DNA of 64,000 nucleotides from Luscinia megarhynchos (Eukaryota; Chordata; Aves; Passeriformes; Turdidae), in assembly GCA_034336665.1 (NCBI GenBank), contig CM067569.1, forward strand, positions 23,161,320 through 23,225,319. Direction: 5' to 3'. This document shows positions 26,501 to 39,600 of the stretch, in pieces; within the stretch, counting starts at the first letter, position 1, and each line of letters starts with the position of its first letter. The translations under genes and the position numbers were made by a program. The notes under the pieces were generated by a model. That model worked only from the letters and a program-made list of their open reading frames with translations, made no database searches and was not told the DNA's origin.

Positions 26501-27589
26501 TTCTTACTCTCTTAAAACCTAAAGCTCTCTAGATATGAAATTATGACTCAAAATCCATGTGACAGGCCCAGAATAACAGGATTCTAAACTCGAAAAACAA
26601 AACAGAATAAATATTTTCAAGAAATAAGCCTGAAAATCAAAGCCTTGTACTTAATCTCCATGATGGGAAGAGTTCAGTTTTCTGCACAACTCTCTCCTGG
26701 CTAAAAGCTAACTTCCTTTAGACAGCAAGCAGTTTATCTTTCATGTACAAAAGTGCTGCACTCTGAAGGAAAACCCAAGAAGCAGCAAGCAATTGTGGCA
26801 GCACTCATTTCATGTGACCAGCAAAAAAAAGGGAAAGAAGACAGTAAGTTAGTCTCATTTCCAACTAGATGGCACAAGAGCCTTACTTTGGAAATAACTG
26901 CTGAGGAAGCATACCTCCAGAGGAATGCATCCAGACAACTGTCTTTTTCCCATTTTTATATACTCCTTTTTTTCCATATACTCTTCCTTGAACAACTAGA
27001 ATAATTCTGCACAAGTTCAAGAGAATTCTGCAAATTCAGCTTCTGCTACTCACCTTCATGAGTGACAGAGTAAGGGAATCCCTACAGTTTCGTAGCAGAG
27101 CTTCACATTCAGTAAGTGACTTGTTATCTAGTGCAATGCCATTGATCTGCAGACAAAAAAAACCACAACAGACATCTGTAAATCAAAGCTAATAGGTAGA
27201 GTATCTCTTAGTCAGGGAAAACACTAGTCAACACATGTATATGTGACTGAAGTTTGGTTGATGTTTGTGCATTTTCAAGAGTGGAGAATGGGCAACTCCC
27301 ATGTGCAATCTGCTACTCCTTCAGGGACACAGGGTATCACCCCAGGTCACTACACCCTCTGTGCAGCTGTGCCAATAGGAACCACCTCCACTTTCACAGT
27401 GCACAAACAACACCCATCCTGTAAGGCTGCAAATGCACCTCAGGACAGAATCCCTCCCAGAACAGATGACAGCTATGGTACCAACATTTACAAGACAAGG
27501 AACCTCTCATTCAGTGAAGGGATACGTTTTTGGAACTGACCTTTCCTAGTCAATATAAGAACCACAAATACCTATATATATATATAAAT

Positions 27590-27627
<38 letters not shown>

Positions 27628-30600
27628 TGCCAAGTCTGAAGAATAACCTAATGCTTCTGACAAAGTATTTTCTGAAAAAATTCTCATATGAACTCACGAA
27701 ATAAGCTGCACATTACATTAATCACTCAACATACAAAACCATTAACTTAGAATAAATATTCAGTGAATTTACAAAAAGGACTTAATATTGCAAAAGTAAA
27801 AAATTAAGTGGAATGTTTGGCATCCTAAAGAGTGGCATCAATGATAACACTTCAAAATAAATACAAATTTTTAAAGGCAAATGCATTTTTAAGACTTACA
27901 GCAATTATTCTATCTCCTACAGCAAGGGAACCCTCTTTGGCAGCTGGGCTTCCGGGCACAACAGCAGCAACAAATACTCCATTTTCCAGACTGACCCCAC
28001 TATCTGAAATACATAAAAAAGAATTTGATTCTACAATTTTAATATATTGCTCAAATGGCATGCCTGACCTGCCTGCATAAGAAAGAAATATGACTACCAA
28101 TCCAGCTGAATTTAAATTTCTGTAAACCCTTCTGAAGAAATAACAAGACAGGGAAAAGTAAGATTTTGAATACCCCAAAAGTTAATACAATCACACAAAA
28201 ATGGGGTAACTGGGTTTAACAGACTTGTTTACACTCTCACAAACATTCCAAACAGGCAGCTAACTAAATAAAAGTATTTTAAGAAAGAATCAACTAAAAC
28301 CCACCCAAGGACAAAAACAAAACCTAAACTTACAAGATGAAGCTATTATCAACAACAGTGTTCTTGGTTTGCTATAAAAAAATTAATGAAAACTCCTCTC
28401 TAGCAGGCCATTAACATGCAAATGTGATTTAAGCAAAGGCTTGGAGAACATGTGCTTTTATGTCAAAGCCTTACTTGGCTGAACAAACATGTGCCATTTA
28501 CATCCATTCTTTATAGTCATTACCTTTATGTCCAGAAACATTGATGTGAAGAGGTGTTATCACTCGCCCACCTAAAGACTTTCTTCTTCGAACCACCATA
28601 TTAATAACACCTCCTCCATTTAGAACAGCTTTTATAACTTGTTTTTTATCCTTATTGGTAAGATCCACATCATTTATCTTCAGCAGCCAATCATTCACTC
28701 TGGTAGATATACAGAATTAGGTAGGTCAGTTACAAGCACACTTTGCTGGACACAGCACATGAATAAGGTTCCAGGAAAAGGCATGCAACAGAGCTGATCT
28801 CAATAAACTCATCCTTCATTATCTGGAGTTATCCATTCCTGAAAAAGCATTAAATAGCAGCTAAATGAAAACTAGGACTGCTAGTCTGCACTTCACTAGG
28901 AAAAGTATATCCTCAAATCACTAATGACTACTTCTTGTTTAAAAACAATGCTTTTAGAGAAGAATTACTAAAAACCTTCTATCAACACCAAGAATAGCAG
29001 ATGGTTCCAAATGACCCCTTGCTCTACTCTCCTCTTCTCTTGCCCTCCCTCAATTTAAATTTCCCAAAATTTAAATAAATAGATCTAGGTTAGAGGAGAT
29101 GACAATAATGGAGTAAAAAGGGCACAGTGCAACAAAAAACATTTCAAATTGTTTTAAGTGCTGAGTCAAACAGTGTTTAATTCCTGTAATGCTTCTAGGC
29201 ATCGGCCTTCTCAGTGTGATTTCCCAACTAGCATTAATAATATAAAGAAAAAATAACTTCAAAAAACAAAAATCAAGAAGAGAATTTGCAATATGCTCAT
29301 ATTTAAGGTTTATTGTGATCAAAAAACCAACAGGTGTTTTCCAAAGTCAGGCCCTACCTTAACCGACCATCAGCAATACTTCCTTTGTCTACTTTGGTAA
29401 CGAAGATCCCGCAGTCTCCAGGGAGGTACGGCTCGTTCACACCTTCTGCCACGTCAAAACCAAGTGCTTTCAAGTCCATGTCATCCTAGAAAATATTAAT
29501 GACAAGTGATTCCACTGCACTGGCAAATAGAGTCTGTTACCAAGAGGCATTACTGCATGTTTGCACTATGTATTTATATTCACAGGGTTCCTGCATCAGG
29601 TAAGTGTTTATTTTTTTTGTACATAGGTATATAACCTCCCATTTCCATTAGAATGATCCTTCTCTCTCAGATTAAGGCTTAAATAATACAAATGGGGAAC
29701 TTCACCAAAGAGGTACAGAAAAGCAGCTGAGCATGTGAAAAAGCCCATTCAGACCCACATAACCTGTTTTAAGGTACAATGTTGGTTGTGCAATCACAGA
29801 ACAAGGACATGTTTCCCAAGAATGGGGGAAAAAAACAATTGCCAAGGTAAAGAAACAGCATTGTGTCTTAGTAATGAAGTCAGGCAGATTTCTGCTGTGC
29901 TATGACTGGAGAGCAGAAGTTACCAGGAAAGATGGCTCTAACATTATGGGGACCATTTCTAAATACAGATTCAGAGGTGGTATTCTACCAAGCCTGACGC
30001 CAACCAGATCATTCTTGATGCGAAAAGTGACAAAAATCTTTAAGATCATTCACTGAACAAAACATGGAAATTTTAATGTAGCGCTTGCTTTGGTAAATGA
30101 TAAGGTCACTGTAAGGAAAAAATTTATCCAAAAAATAGTAAATTGGTATCAACTGACCACAAACTCATTTATTATTGCTATTTTCACTGTTAAATAACAC
30201 ACTTCTAAAAATTAGAGAACTCGAAGCTGTCTGCTGGATCAACCATATCAGCATACTGAAGGGTGAGGACACTTGAAATGTAAAATCTAACATGAAAAAA
30301 ATAAGAGTTTAAAACAGATGTGTAAGTACAGTTCAAGTTATCCCCTAAAATCAGAAGAGCATAATGTCTTCAGGGAGCACAAAAAGATGCCTGATAAAAG
30401 CTGAAGATAAAGCATGCAAAAAGATCAAGATTGATCAGAAAATAAATTGAGCCAAAGCTGACAAGAATATATTAAAATCCTTAAGTCTCCCAAATGTCCT
30501 ATGTAAGAAAAAATTTCATAGGGAAGAACATGAGGCTGCCATAAATCAAGGATCAAGTAAAGAACAGTATCATTACACAGGATCAGAGTTGAAAAGTGAG

Positions 30601-33600
30601 TATTATTTCTCTCAGTTTTGCACTGAGTGATTACGTATAGTACAATTTTAATCCAACAGCTGAAGTTTAAACAAAAATAAAAGGACTGAAATGTATTCAA
30701 CTCTATAATCTCCATCCTGGAATTCAAATGCTGGTAGGTCAGCAAAGATTTTTATCCCTATATTTGATCAAGGTTGGCACAGTATTATTACTATAATTTG
30801 ATAGCAGCAAGTGTAATCCATATATTTAGAAAAGGGAAACACATTTAAATGACAAATTTGCACATATTTGATCTCAGTGATGCAAACATGCAGTGCAGTC
30901 TTTGAAGAATAACTAAATAACTGCACATGAATGGAAAATTCATCAGGTTGCAATGTTTACCACAGGCACATCATATGCCAGACTTGCTAATTAATTTAAC
31001 AGACAATAGAAAATCAAAATTATTAGTTATCAGTTGAAACACAGAAGATGGCAAGGAACAAAACTGATGGAGCTGATCAGAAGTGTTGAAAAAGCTTGGT
31101 GAAAGGGAAATTATTATTCCAGAAAGAATTTACAGGTGATTCTGGTACTCAGTTCATCTTATCTTTTCAATAGGTATTTCAAAATATATTAAGACTAAAT
31201 AATATTTTTGTGTCAAAAAAGTAACATATTAGTGATTTTGTAGGGATGCACTGTCAGAACACAGATTTGAAGAGCAAAAAAAAAGACGAACCCTGAATAT
31301 TGCAGCAAAATAAAAGGGACTTAATCTGATAGCCTTTAATCACTAAAGTTTGTCATTCAGGAATGACAAAGAAATTCTGATCTGTACAGAAGCTGTTATA
31401 AGTGAATCACAATCTGGAAGACTACTTGTATACTTTATGTGTTCACAAAAGTTACCATTAACAATGGGATGTACCAACCCAACATTTCACATAGAAGAGC
31501 ATACAAGAATGACATACATTGCAGCAAATTAAAAGTTTTAGAATACAATGAAAAAAAGTGAAATTATATGGAGAAAAATACTAGTAGGATAATGAAAGGA
31601 AATAGAGGTTATCTGGATTGCTAAACTTAAGAGCTTTACTTAATATGCCAAAATAGAAAAGGGATTTAATTTCCTCTACAGACAAGCAAGACATGAGCAT
31701 CTCCTTTCATCTCAGGTTTTCAAACTGAACAGTAATGTTGCCCTAAAATACATATTCACCATGAATAAATACTTTTAATACTTTAAAATTTCTTACCAGC
31801 AGATCTGAGCAAAAGTAGGAGAAATAGCTTAGTGTGAAACATTAACTTTTGTGCATAGATTTTAAAGTGTTATTGCCAGTAAAAGATTGGCCTCTAATAC
31901 ACTGTTTCCTTCACATCTTAAGTTCTGGCTGCCTTAGCACTGCCATGTCTGCAGTGAATCACAAACTTAAAGACCACTATACTACATGGGCCTGGGTACT
32001 CTTCAACATTAAATGTGGGAACGATTTTTAATTTATAATGCAGATGAAGAAAATTACAAAGCTTGTATATAACAGCTTGGTTTTATCAACTACTTTCATG
32101 TAGCTGTAACTGCACTTACTGCCTCCATGTGCACCTACACAGTTCCTTGCCAAACAATAAAGAACTAAAAAACCCAAAATCGTATTTTTAATCTTACCTA
32201 GTATTTAAAAGATTATAATTGGTTCAGAGCTATCCAATACATAAGACAATGCAATGTATGATTTTACTTACTCTGTCTTTTTCAAATTCTACCACTTCTG
32301 TTTCCCATTCCAGAGAATCTGTATCTATGGCTGAGTCATGGGAACTATGGGCCATCAATTGACGAAATCTGGCCTCCTTTTCCAGTTGATTTTCCATCTT
32401 TTCCCTAGGCAAACAAAAGTATTACTTATTGCAGAAACAGACATCATTTTAAATAAACTGAAAAATAATGTTGCAATTGTGATAGATATTATACTTGGCT
32501 TTTTAAATCAGAAATCCAAGCTGTGTGAAATATTTCCTTTAGCTTCTGTCTTTCCAATATTCTTGGTCTGCTATGAAACTGACTTTACATTTCTATATAT
32601 ATAGTCTTAACAGAGTCTTACATTTTTTGCAATATTTTTACATGACTAAATGTACAACTAGGTCTCTCGCATCTTCCAAAATGCTCAGATGGTCTCTATC
32701 AGTATGTAGGGCATGATAAATACTAATGGCAAAACCTCTCCCATAAACCAGTGAGTATGAGAGGAACTAAGCTGCAGTTAATAACTAACTAAGAAAACAA
32801 AGTTTTCATCACAAACTTTCAAGCAGTTTGGTCATTTCTCTAACATACTTCAGTTCCTTCAGCTCACGAACAGCATCATTTTTCTGCTTCCTCATGTCAT
32901 CCAGATTGCGAAGAGCTTCAGCCAAGTCACTCACAGCTCGGTCTCTCTCCCTCCTTAAGTTGTCACACAAAGTTCTTCAAAAGAAAAAGATTGTAATCTA
33001 GTTACTTAAAACCCTATTAAAGTAAACTGGTTTTACCACATTGTATAGTTAATGTAAAATTTCAAAGAGCAGTTTCAAAAGTTTTCTATCTGCAAAATAA
33101 AAAAGGATAAGGAAGACAAAAATTACATATGCTAGGTCTTAATTCTTTATCCCTTCATCCTTTTCAGAACCTTATTTCTACTTATCTACTTTAAACTAGT
33201 AAATAGAAATACTTAAATATTTTTCTTAGTTCCTTAGATATATTTAGCAGCAAATATCTTGGATATTTTTTGTGCATGTCCCCATAAGCAAAGAATTATG
33301 TGCAGGACTAGAGCTACGGCAGGATAATTAGCATAGCATGCCTAAAAGATTGCCCGACTGGCTGTTCCCACACAGCAGTGCTGTTAGACTCAAGGGTATT
33401 TACTAGAGACATTTTAGTTATGAAAGCACAGAAAACAACAAAGATCTTGTAAGGTGCCCTCAACATTTAAAAAAAAAAAACCACCATGTGACAGCTAAGG
33501 CAGAGGAAGTGCTGGCAAAAGCCAGCCTAGAACTGCATCAGCTGCACACCAGGTGTTACAGAGATCACTCAGGTATCATCTAGCAGGTGTTTACCGTATG

Positions 33601-36600
33601 CTTTCCCTTTCTGCAACAATCTTATCCCGCTCTTGAAAGGCCCAATCCCTCCTACACTTGGCTACTTCTGCTTCCTGGACAGCTTCCTTTAGTTCTTGTG
33701 ACATAGCCTCATATTGCTTCCGAAGCATTTCAATTTCTTTGTTTGCTCTTTCTATGTCTAGGGTAGCAGAATCTTGTATCTAGGAATTAAGAAACACAGG
33801 TAAGTATTTTAGGCACAATTTTTGGGTACATATGCACAAACAGCTTTTACTATTGCGTGATGTATTCAATTCTAATGATTTCATGAAAAATACTCATTTA
33901 TTTTAGCAGCAGCTTTGGGGGGAGGGTGGGAGGAAAGATAAAACCTGCTGTAATGCATTTCATCCAGGAGCGCACAAATTTGTACAACTGCAGAATTAAG
34001 AATCCTCACTACTTCAAAATAACATCAGTGAATGTTTCATATTTCAGAGATGACATTCTGTGCTTCAATCTTGTTCTGCTTAGCAGACAGAAAAACCTGC
34101 AAGTATACTCAGAAATCAGATACACTACTATATGCAACTGCATACAGTATATAGAGTATATATATACACTATATATAGAAAACACGTATTTCCTACATTA
34201 ACACCCATTTTTTACCCTGAGACAATAATCCCAAAACTTGGGATTCATACAGGTCCCTTAATTCCAAAGTAATGAAATTGAAGAGCAATGGAATTGAAAG
34301 AAAGTTTTCATTTAATGCTTCTTGTTTTAGATAAGAATTATTGTATTCTTAAGTTAGCTTGTCCCTCTAAAATTCCCTATTTTGAACAAGAGAGATGGTG
34401 ACAACAGTAAGACAAATACACAAAGAAAACTCCAAGCTTGCAGCACAACAACACGAGCCAACTTCAACAGTACAGCCCACCAGAAGCTGTGGGTTTGCAA
34501 ACAATTGCGTGTGGTTAATTTCAAGAATAAAAATGAAACTAATGAATCCAGATTTACTGACTTAGAATTTGGTTAAAATGTAATTTTTTTTCCAGTTATA
34601 TTTGCAAACAGAATCATAATATGAAGCACAACTGCGTTTCTTCCAAACAAGAATTTCTGTCAGTATGTCTTAAAGAACATAAATGCACATGTTTGTATTT
34701 TAGAGCAACTTGAGGAAAAGAGGGAGGACTCCCAATGTGCCCAAACCTTTAATCTCTTGCAAGTTACTGACTTAACTAAGCTAAGAAAGAAAGAGGCATC
34801 AGTAAAGACTTGCAATACCTGACGAGCTTGATAATATTCCCTTAGCAGATGGTCTCTCTGGATGATAGCTTCTGTTCTCTCCTTCCTGGCAACATCCCTC
34901 TCTTCCTTCACAGTCTCTATATCCTTGCAAGCTTGATCAAGTTCTTTCTGGGCCTCAGCTTTGTCCTTCACTTCATGACAGTATTTTTCCAGTAACTCAT
35001 TCCTCTCACAAATTGCTCGATCTCTTTCCACTAGAGCAGAGTTTAGTTCCTAAAACAAAGATCCATTGTTTGCAGTCAGTTAAGTTCAGAAGGAAATAGT
35101 TCATCTTTCCAATTGAATACATGTCATGACACCTTAAAAGTCTAGAGAGTTCACCACTAATATTCTGAAAAATGGAGGCAGATCACATTACACACAAGTA
35201 ACTACTAGCAAAGAATATTAAATGTGGTATTAAAAAATAGTACACCATGACATGACCACAGTTCTTTGTCCAAAGTAAGAAAGATTCTGGGAGCACTGAT
35301 AACTTTGAGGAACCTAAATGAGAAAAGGTTATTAACCAAACAGACTTTGTGTTTTTAAAAAAAAATGTTGTTAAATGTGGCAAAGTGGAAGAATATATTG
35401 CAAACAAACATTTTTTAAAAACTGCTTCAATTTTACAGGACTGAAATAATGTAGACAACCCAGCTACATAATCATCTTTCAGCTTCTCCATATGCATTAA
35501 AGGATACCCATGTGCTACAGAATGTTGAAGATAAAACTAAAATATTCTATCAAGCAGAATGACAATACATCTGTCTTTGGTTTAGGGCAAATTTGGGAGG
35601 AAACCTCCGAATGGGGGTCCCCCAGGAACAGATTCAAGCAGTCCCTACCCCAGCTGGTTCGGGGAAAAAATACTTCCTCAGAGAAAAGTGGGGAAAAAAA
35701 CTGTTTATTTAACAGACAAAGCACTTCCCAGCACAAAAATGACCAACACCAAGCAGCAAAACCTCTCGCTGCTCTGAAGAGATGACAAATTTAGCAGAAA
35801 ATCCCTTCTGTGGGTTCTGTTCAGGTTGTTCTCAGTCCCTCTGGCCTGGGAAATGCCAGGCCAGGACTGGTGGGCCACAGGTGGGAGCTCCCAGTGCTCC
35901 TCTGGGTTTTCAGTCCACAGCAGATTCGAACAATTCCAAGAAAAAGGAAAAAAAAAACCAAAACAAAGCAAGTGAAAAAACCAAAAGAGTGCTCTCTGTC
36001 CCACTGTCCATTGCAGACAACTGGTCTGTGTGAAGAGTGCGGGGGAGCAAGTGCTGTCTCTGACAAACTCTGAACTTCTCTCCCCTTTTCACTCCTGAAA
36101 CCAGTCTTAAAGTTGCAGTACTCAATATTCAACACCAACAGAACAGAACAGATGATTTGGGGATACAAGCATCACAAAGTCACTCCAAGACAACATCTTA
36201 AGTGTGAATTCAACTGCATCATAATAAAAAAGGTACAGCAAATGCAAAAGTGTTCTAAAATAAAATCTGCCCTTCTAGAATTATTTAAATTAGGCTTCCC
36301 TAATTCTCTTTAGAAGAATGGGTCATTGAAACAATCCAATTTCATGCCCTCTACATTTTCAGATGGCTCAGGTCTCTAGAAGCATTCAGCCAATGTCTAC
36401 AAAGAAGTCCTCCAAAACATAGGCACTCCTAGCTGGAAACTACTGATGTTTTGATTATTAAAAGATCACCAGAGACAGCTGACACCTCAAAAGCAAAAGA
36501 AAGAAAGGGTTGAAGTGCTTAAGGATAGAAAGACATCATGTCATAAACTGATTTTCATTCTATTTACCTCCACGGTTTACAAAGAATAAAATTGAATATT

Positions 36601-39600
36601 TAAAGCCCAGATGGCAATTGCACTTTGCTGTACTAACAGAATTGTTTTTGAGATGTGCATCTAATTAAGGCTAGTCAAACTATTGACAATAACATTAAGA
36701 GTGCCATTTTTGCTGTAGAGTAGCAGAGGAGCACTGAATTAATGACTCACTCTCTAAGTGAATCTCAATTACCATAACACCCAAGTGCTTTCAACACCAG
36801 TGAGTCCTTCCTTGCTCAGTAACTCTGAAGAGCAAAAAATCTCTGAATTGTCTGTTGGTGTAGACAAGTTTCAGTACTGAAAAGAGCATTTTGCACAGTT
36901 AAACTACAGTTTGTATAAAATGTGCATTCAACTGTATGTATAAAACTTACACAAAAATATTAAGTCTTTTCCCACAAGCAACTGAGATAAAAGTCACCAA
37001 GGCAGAGGGAAAGTTCTCAGCAAGACCTTCACTAAACAAGAATCTACAGTGATTTTAAAGTGATTGGAAAAAATGCACACTATCACAGTTTAATCCAGCA
37101 TGCTCAGTATAAACTATGTGAATAGGAGCAGCCATTGCCTCCAGTGGCCAGTGGTAAAATTTCACCTCTTTTTCCTATGAGGTTTGCACAAACTTACAAC
37201 TATACAGCACAGGGGAATGCGCCATTTGGCACTGACTAGAACAGCTTCTGTTTGAAAACAGTAGAGCAGTTTGAGTTGAATGATTCTGAATTTGTGAATT
37301 ACTTTTATGTTTTAAGGAAGTTCTCACATCTGAATATAACATAAGGATGAAATATAACAGATCTGTTACACTGAGGGGAAAACCCACTATCACTGAGATG
37401 AAACATAACATGATGAAACATAAGTATCTGCCAGAGTGAAAGATTACGGCAAACAAAAAAAAACACCATAAGAAAAAGGAGACAGAGAAATCCCTAACAT
37501 CCAATCCCTTTGAGTGGGTGAGTTCATGAGAATTTAATCCAAAATTGTCCATTAGTACAACAATAATGATATTTCCTCTATCATTTATAAATACCAGAAA
37601 ATTAGTACATTTTAGATGTCTATTGAACCAATAAGTTTGGGTATGTGTGACTAATAAAAGCTTACATGTCTCACTTGGAAATTAACTGTCTGACCTCATC
37701 AGTAGTTGCTCAGATGCTTTAAAATGCTTTAAAAAAATCAACCTCTTCTTCATTTCAGTTGCTTTACAATTTCCCCAGGACACCAAAGGCACACTAGCAA
37801 AACAGGGAAAAAACTAAATTTAAAATTACCTAAATGGGTTCAGTGCTGTTTAAAACAATCAAACGAAAGCACTACATAATAAGGCACTTAAAGGTGCCAT
37901 ATACCACAAGAAAAGTGAAAAACACTATGTTGCTTTTCTAGAGAGCACCAGAAAAACTATGCACTGAGAGGATAATCCCACTTACAGAGGACGTATTTCA
38001 GGATATGGTTTCAAGTGAATTGATACACTGATTGATAGAGTTTTTTAATATTTCAAACATTTTCCTTACCAGATTTACAAAGTCTCTTCTGCATTGAACA
38101 TAGCTGCAGCAAGCAGCCAGTACTATGTAATATAAGAAAATACCTATTTGCAAGCCAAAAAGTCATAGCTACAGGAAAGAAAAATAGGAACAAAAAGACA
38201 ACTCAAGTATGGCTATTTTACACCTTTTAGAGCATTACAGCAGCAGTTATTTCTGCTTTCTGAAGGGCGAGTTCTGGGAATGAAGAAAAGCATGTGTCTC
38301 TGCCCTGCCAGCACCACTCCCCAGTCCTAGGCTCTTGCTGATTCCTGTTCAAACACCCCTTTAAGTCAATACCCATGTATTTCAAATTTTAATTCTCTGC
38401 CCCTCAAGGCACTGGGGCAAATTACTCATAGTGTCACAATGACAGATATAACAAACTGGAGCAGAATGACTAATTGTGGCTATTTCCATGAGTATTCCTA
38501 CCCTGATCCCACTGAAATCAATAGACATTTCGATTGGCTTACATGCTTTGATGAAAGTAGAAGAGGTATGAAACATATTAAAACCTCCCTCACTGTAGAA
38601 CTGAATTACTGAGCTGACAAATATGCAGGGCTGGACAATATGACGTCTTAAAACCAGAATTTAGTCATACTTAGAAGCTCTGATGCCACGTGTTACAGTA
38701 CACATTCCTCCAAAAATGGTGTTATTTATTTAAAAGAAAGCTCCACCCTTCATTTTTTCTAAGAATATTTTGTTCAGAGGTAATGCTGTGAAAATAATAA
38801 AATGAGATTTATAGGCAATGTAATACATTTGCTTGTATCTATTTCATGCTGAATTAAGTATTTGTAAACCAAATAGTCAAGTGAATGCCTGTCAGCAGAA
38901 ATGATCCTGAGCAGCAAGTTGTGTTCTGCCAATCATAACAGCTTCATTCTGACATGGCTGTGATATAAGCATTTCAAGAACATGTTGCTGAAAAATAGGA
39001 AATTCTGGTTTCACACACTTTAAGGCATGCCTGAATTCTAAAGAAAAAGTCTTCAAAATATCCTCTTTAATTTACAGGCAGTAAAAGGGCAAATGAGTAA
39101 GAACAAGCATGTCAGCACAGGCTTTGCATAAGTATTTGAGATGACTTGATCATGTACTGTCTTAAGCCAGATAGTACACCACTATAGAGGTAATACTGTA
39201 TATAACCACTGTAGAGGTTAAAAGTTTAACATAATGAATATTTAGAGCTATATTATTTATAGAGAGCATTACTTAAGAAGATATAAAAGACTAAAAAAAC
39301 TATAAAAAGACAAAAAAGGAAAAGGATTTGTAATATGCAGGACAGAATTGAGATAAGTGTATAGCAAATTTCAACTGGCAGGCACACTTTTCAAACATGG
39401 AAATTGACAGTACAAAGGACAGGCATAGGAAAACATCAGAACACAATTTCCTCTTCGCAGTGGATTAGTATTTTCCATTAATCAGTCACACATTCCTGAT
39501 TCCAGCATCAACAGCATATACTCATTTCCCTTCCCCACTAAAACAACAGCTCAGTACCTGTCTTAAAGCTTCCATCTCTTCACTGGCCACTCGCTTCTCA

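Larger units (their letters stand above)
26184..29357 (-). other. Introns 11-14 of DLG5
   Basis: 26184-27053, 27147-27899, 28004-28523 and 28700-29357. They are AT-rich; the only marked feature is the (TA)n tract at 27573-27624. Confidence 0.65.
29486..34818 (-). other. Introns 7-10 of DLG5
   Basis: 29486-32271 (2.8 kb), 32405-32848, 32975-33594 and 33780-34818. Simple AT sequence and a short TA-rich patch near 34140-34180 are present. I recognised no repeat family or RNA gene. Confidence 0.6.

Noticed and set aside
35782..36168. Overlapping ORFs on both strands at 35705-36168
   Set aside because: They lie wholly within the solo LTR, are not protein-like, and contain no retroviral coding motifs.
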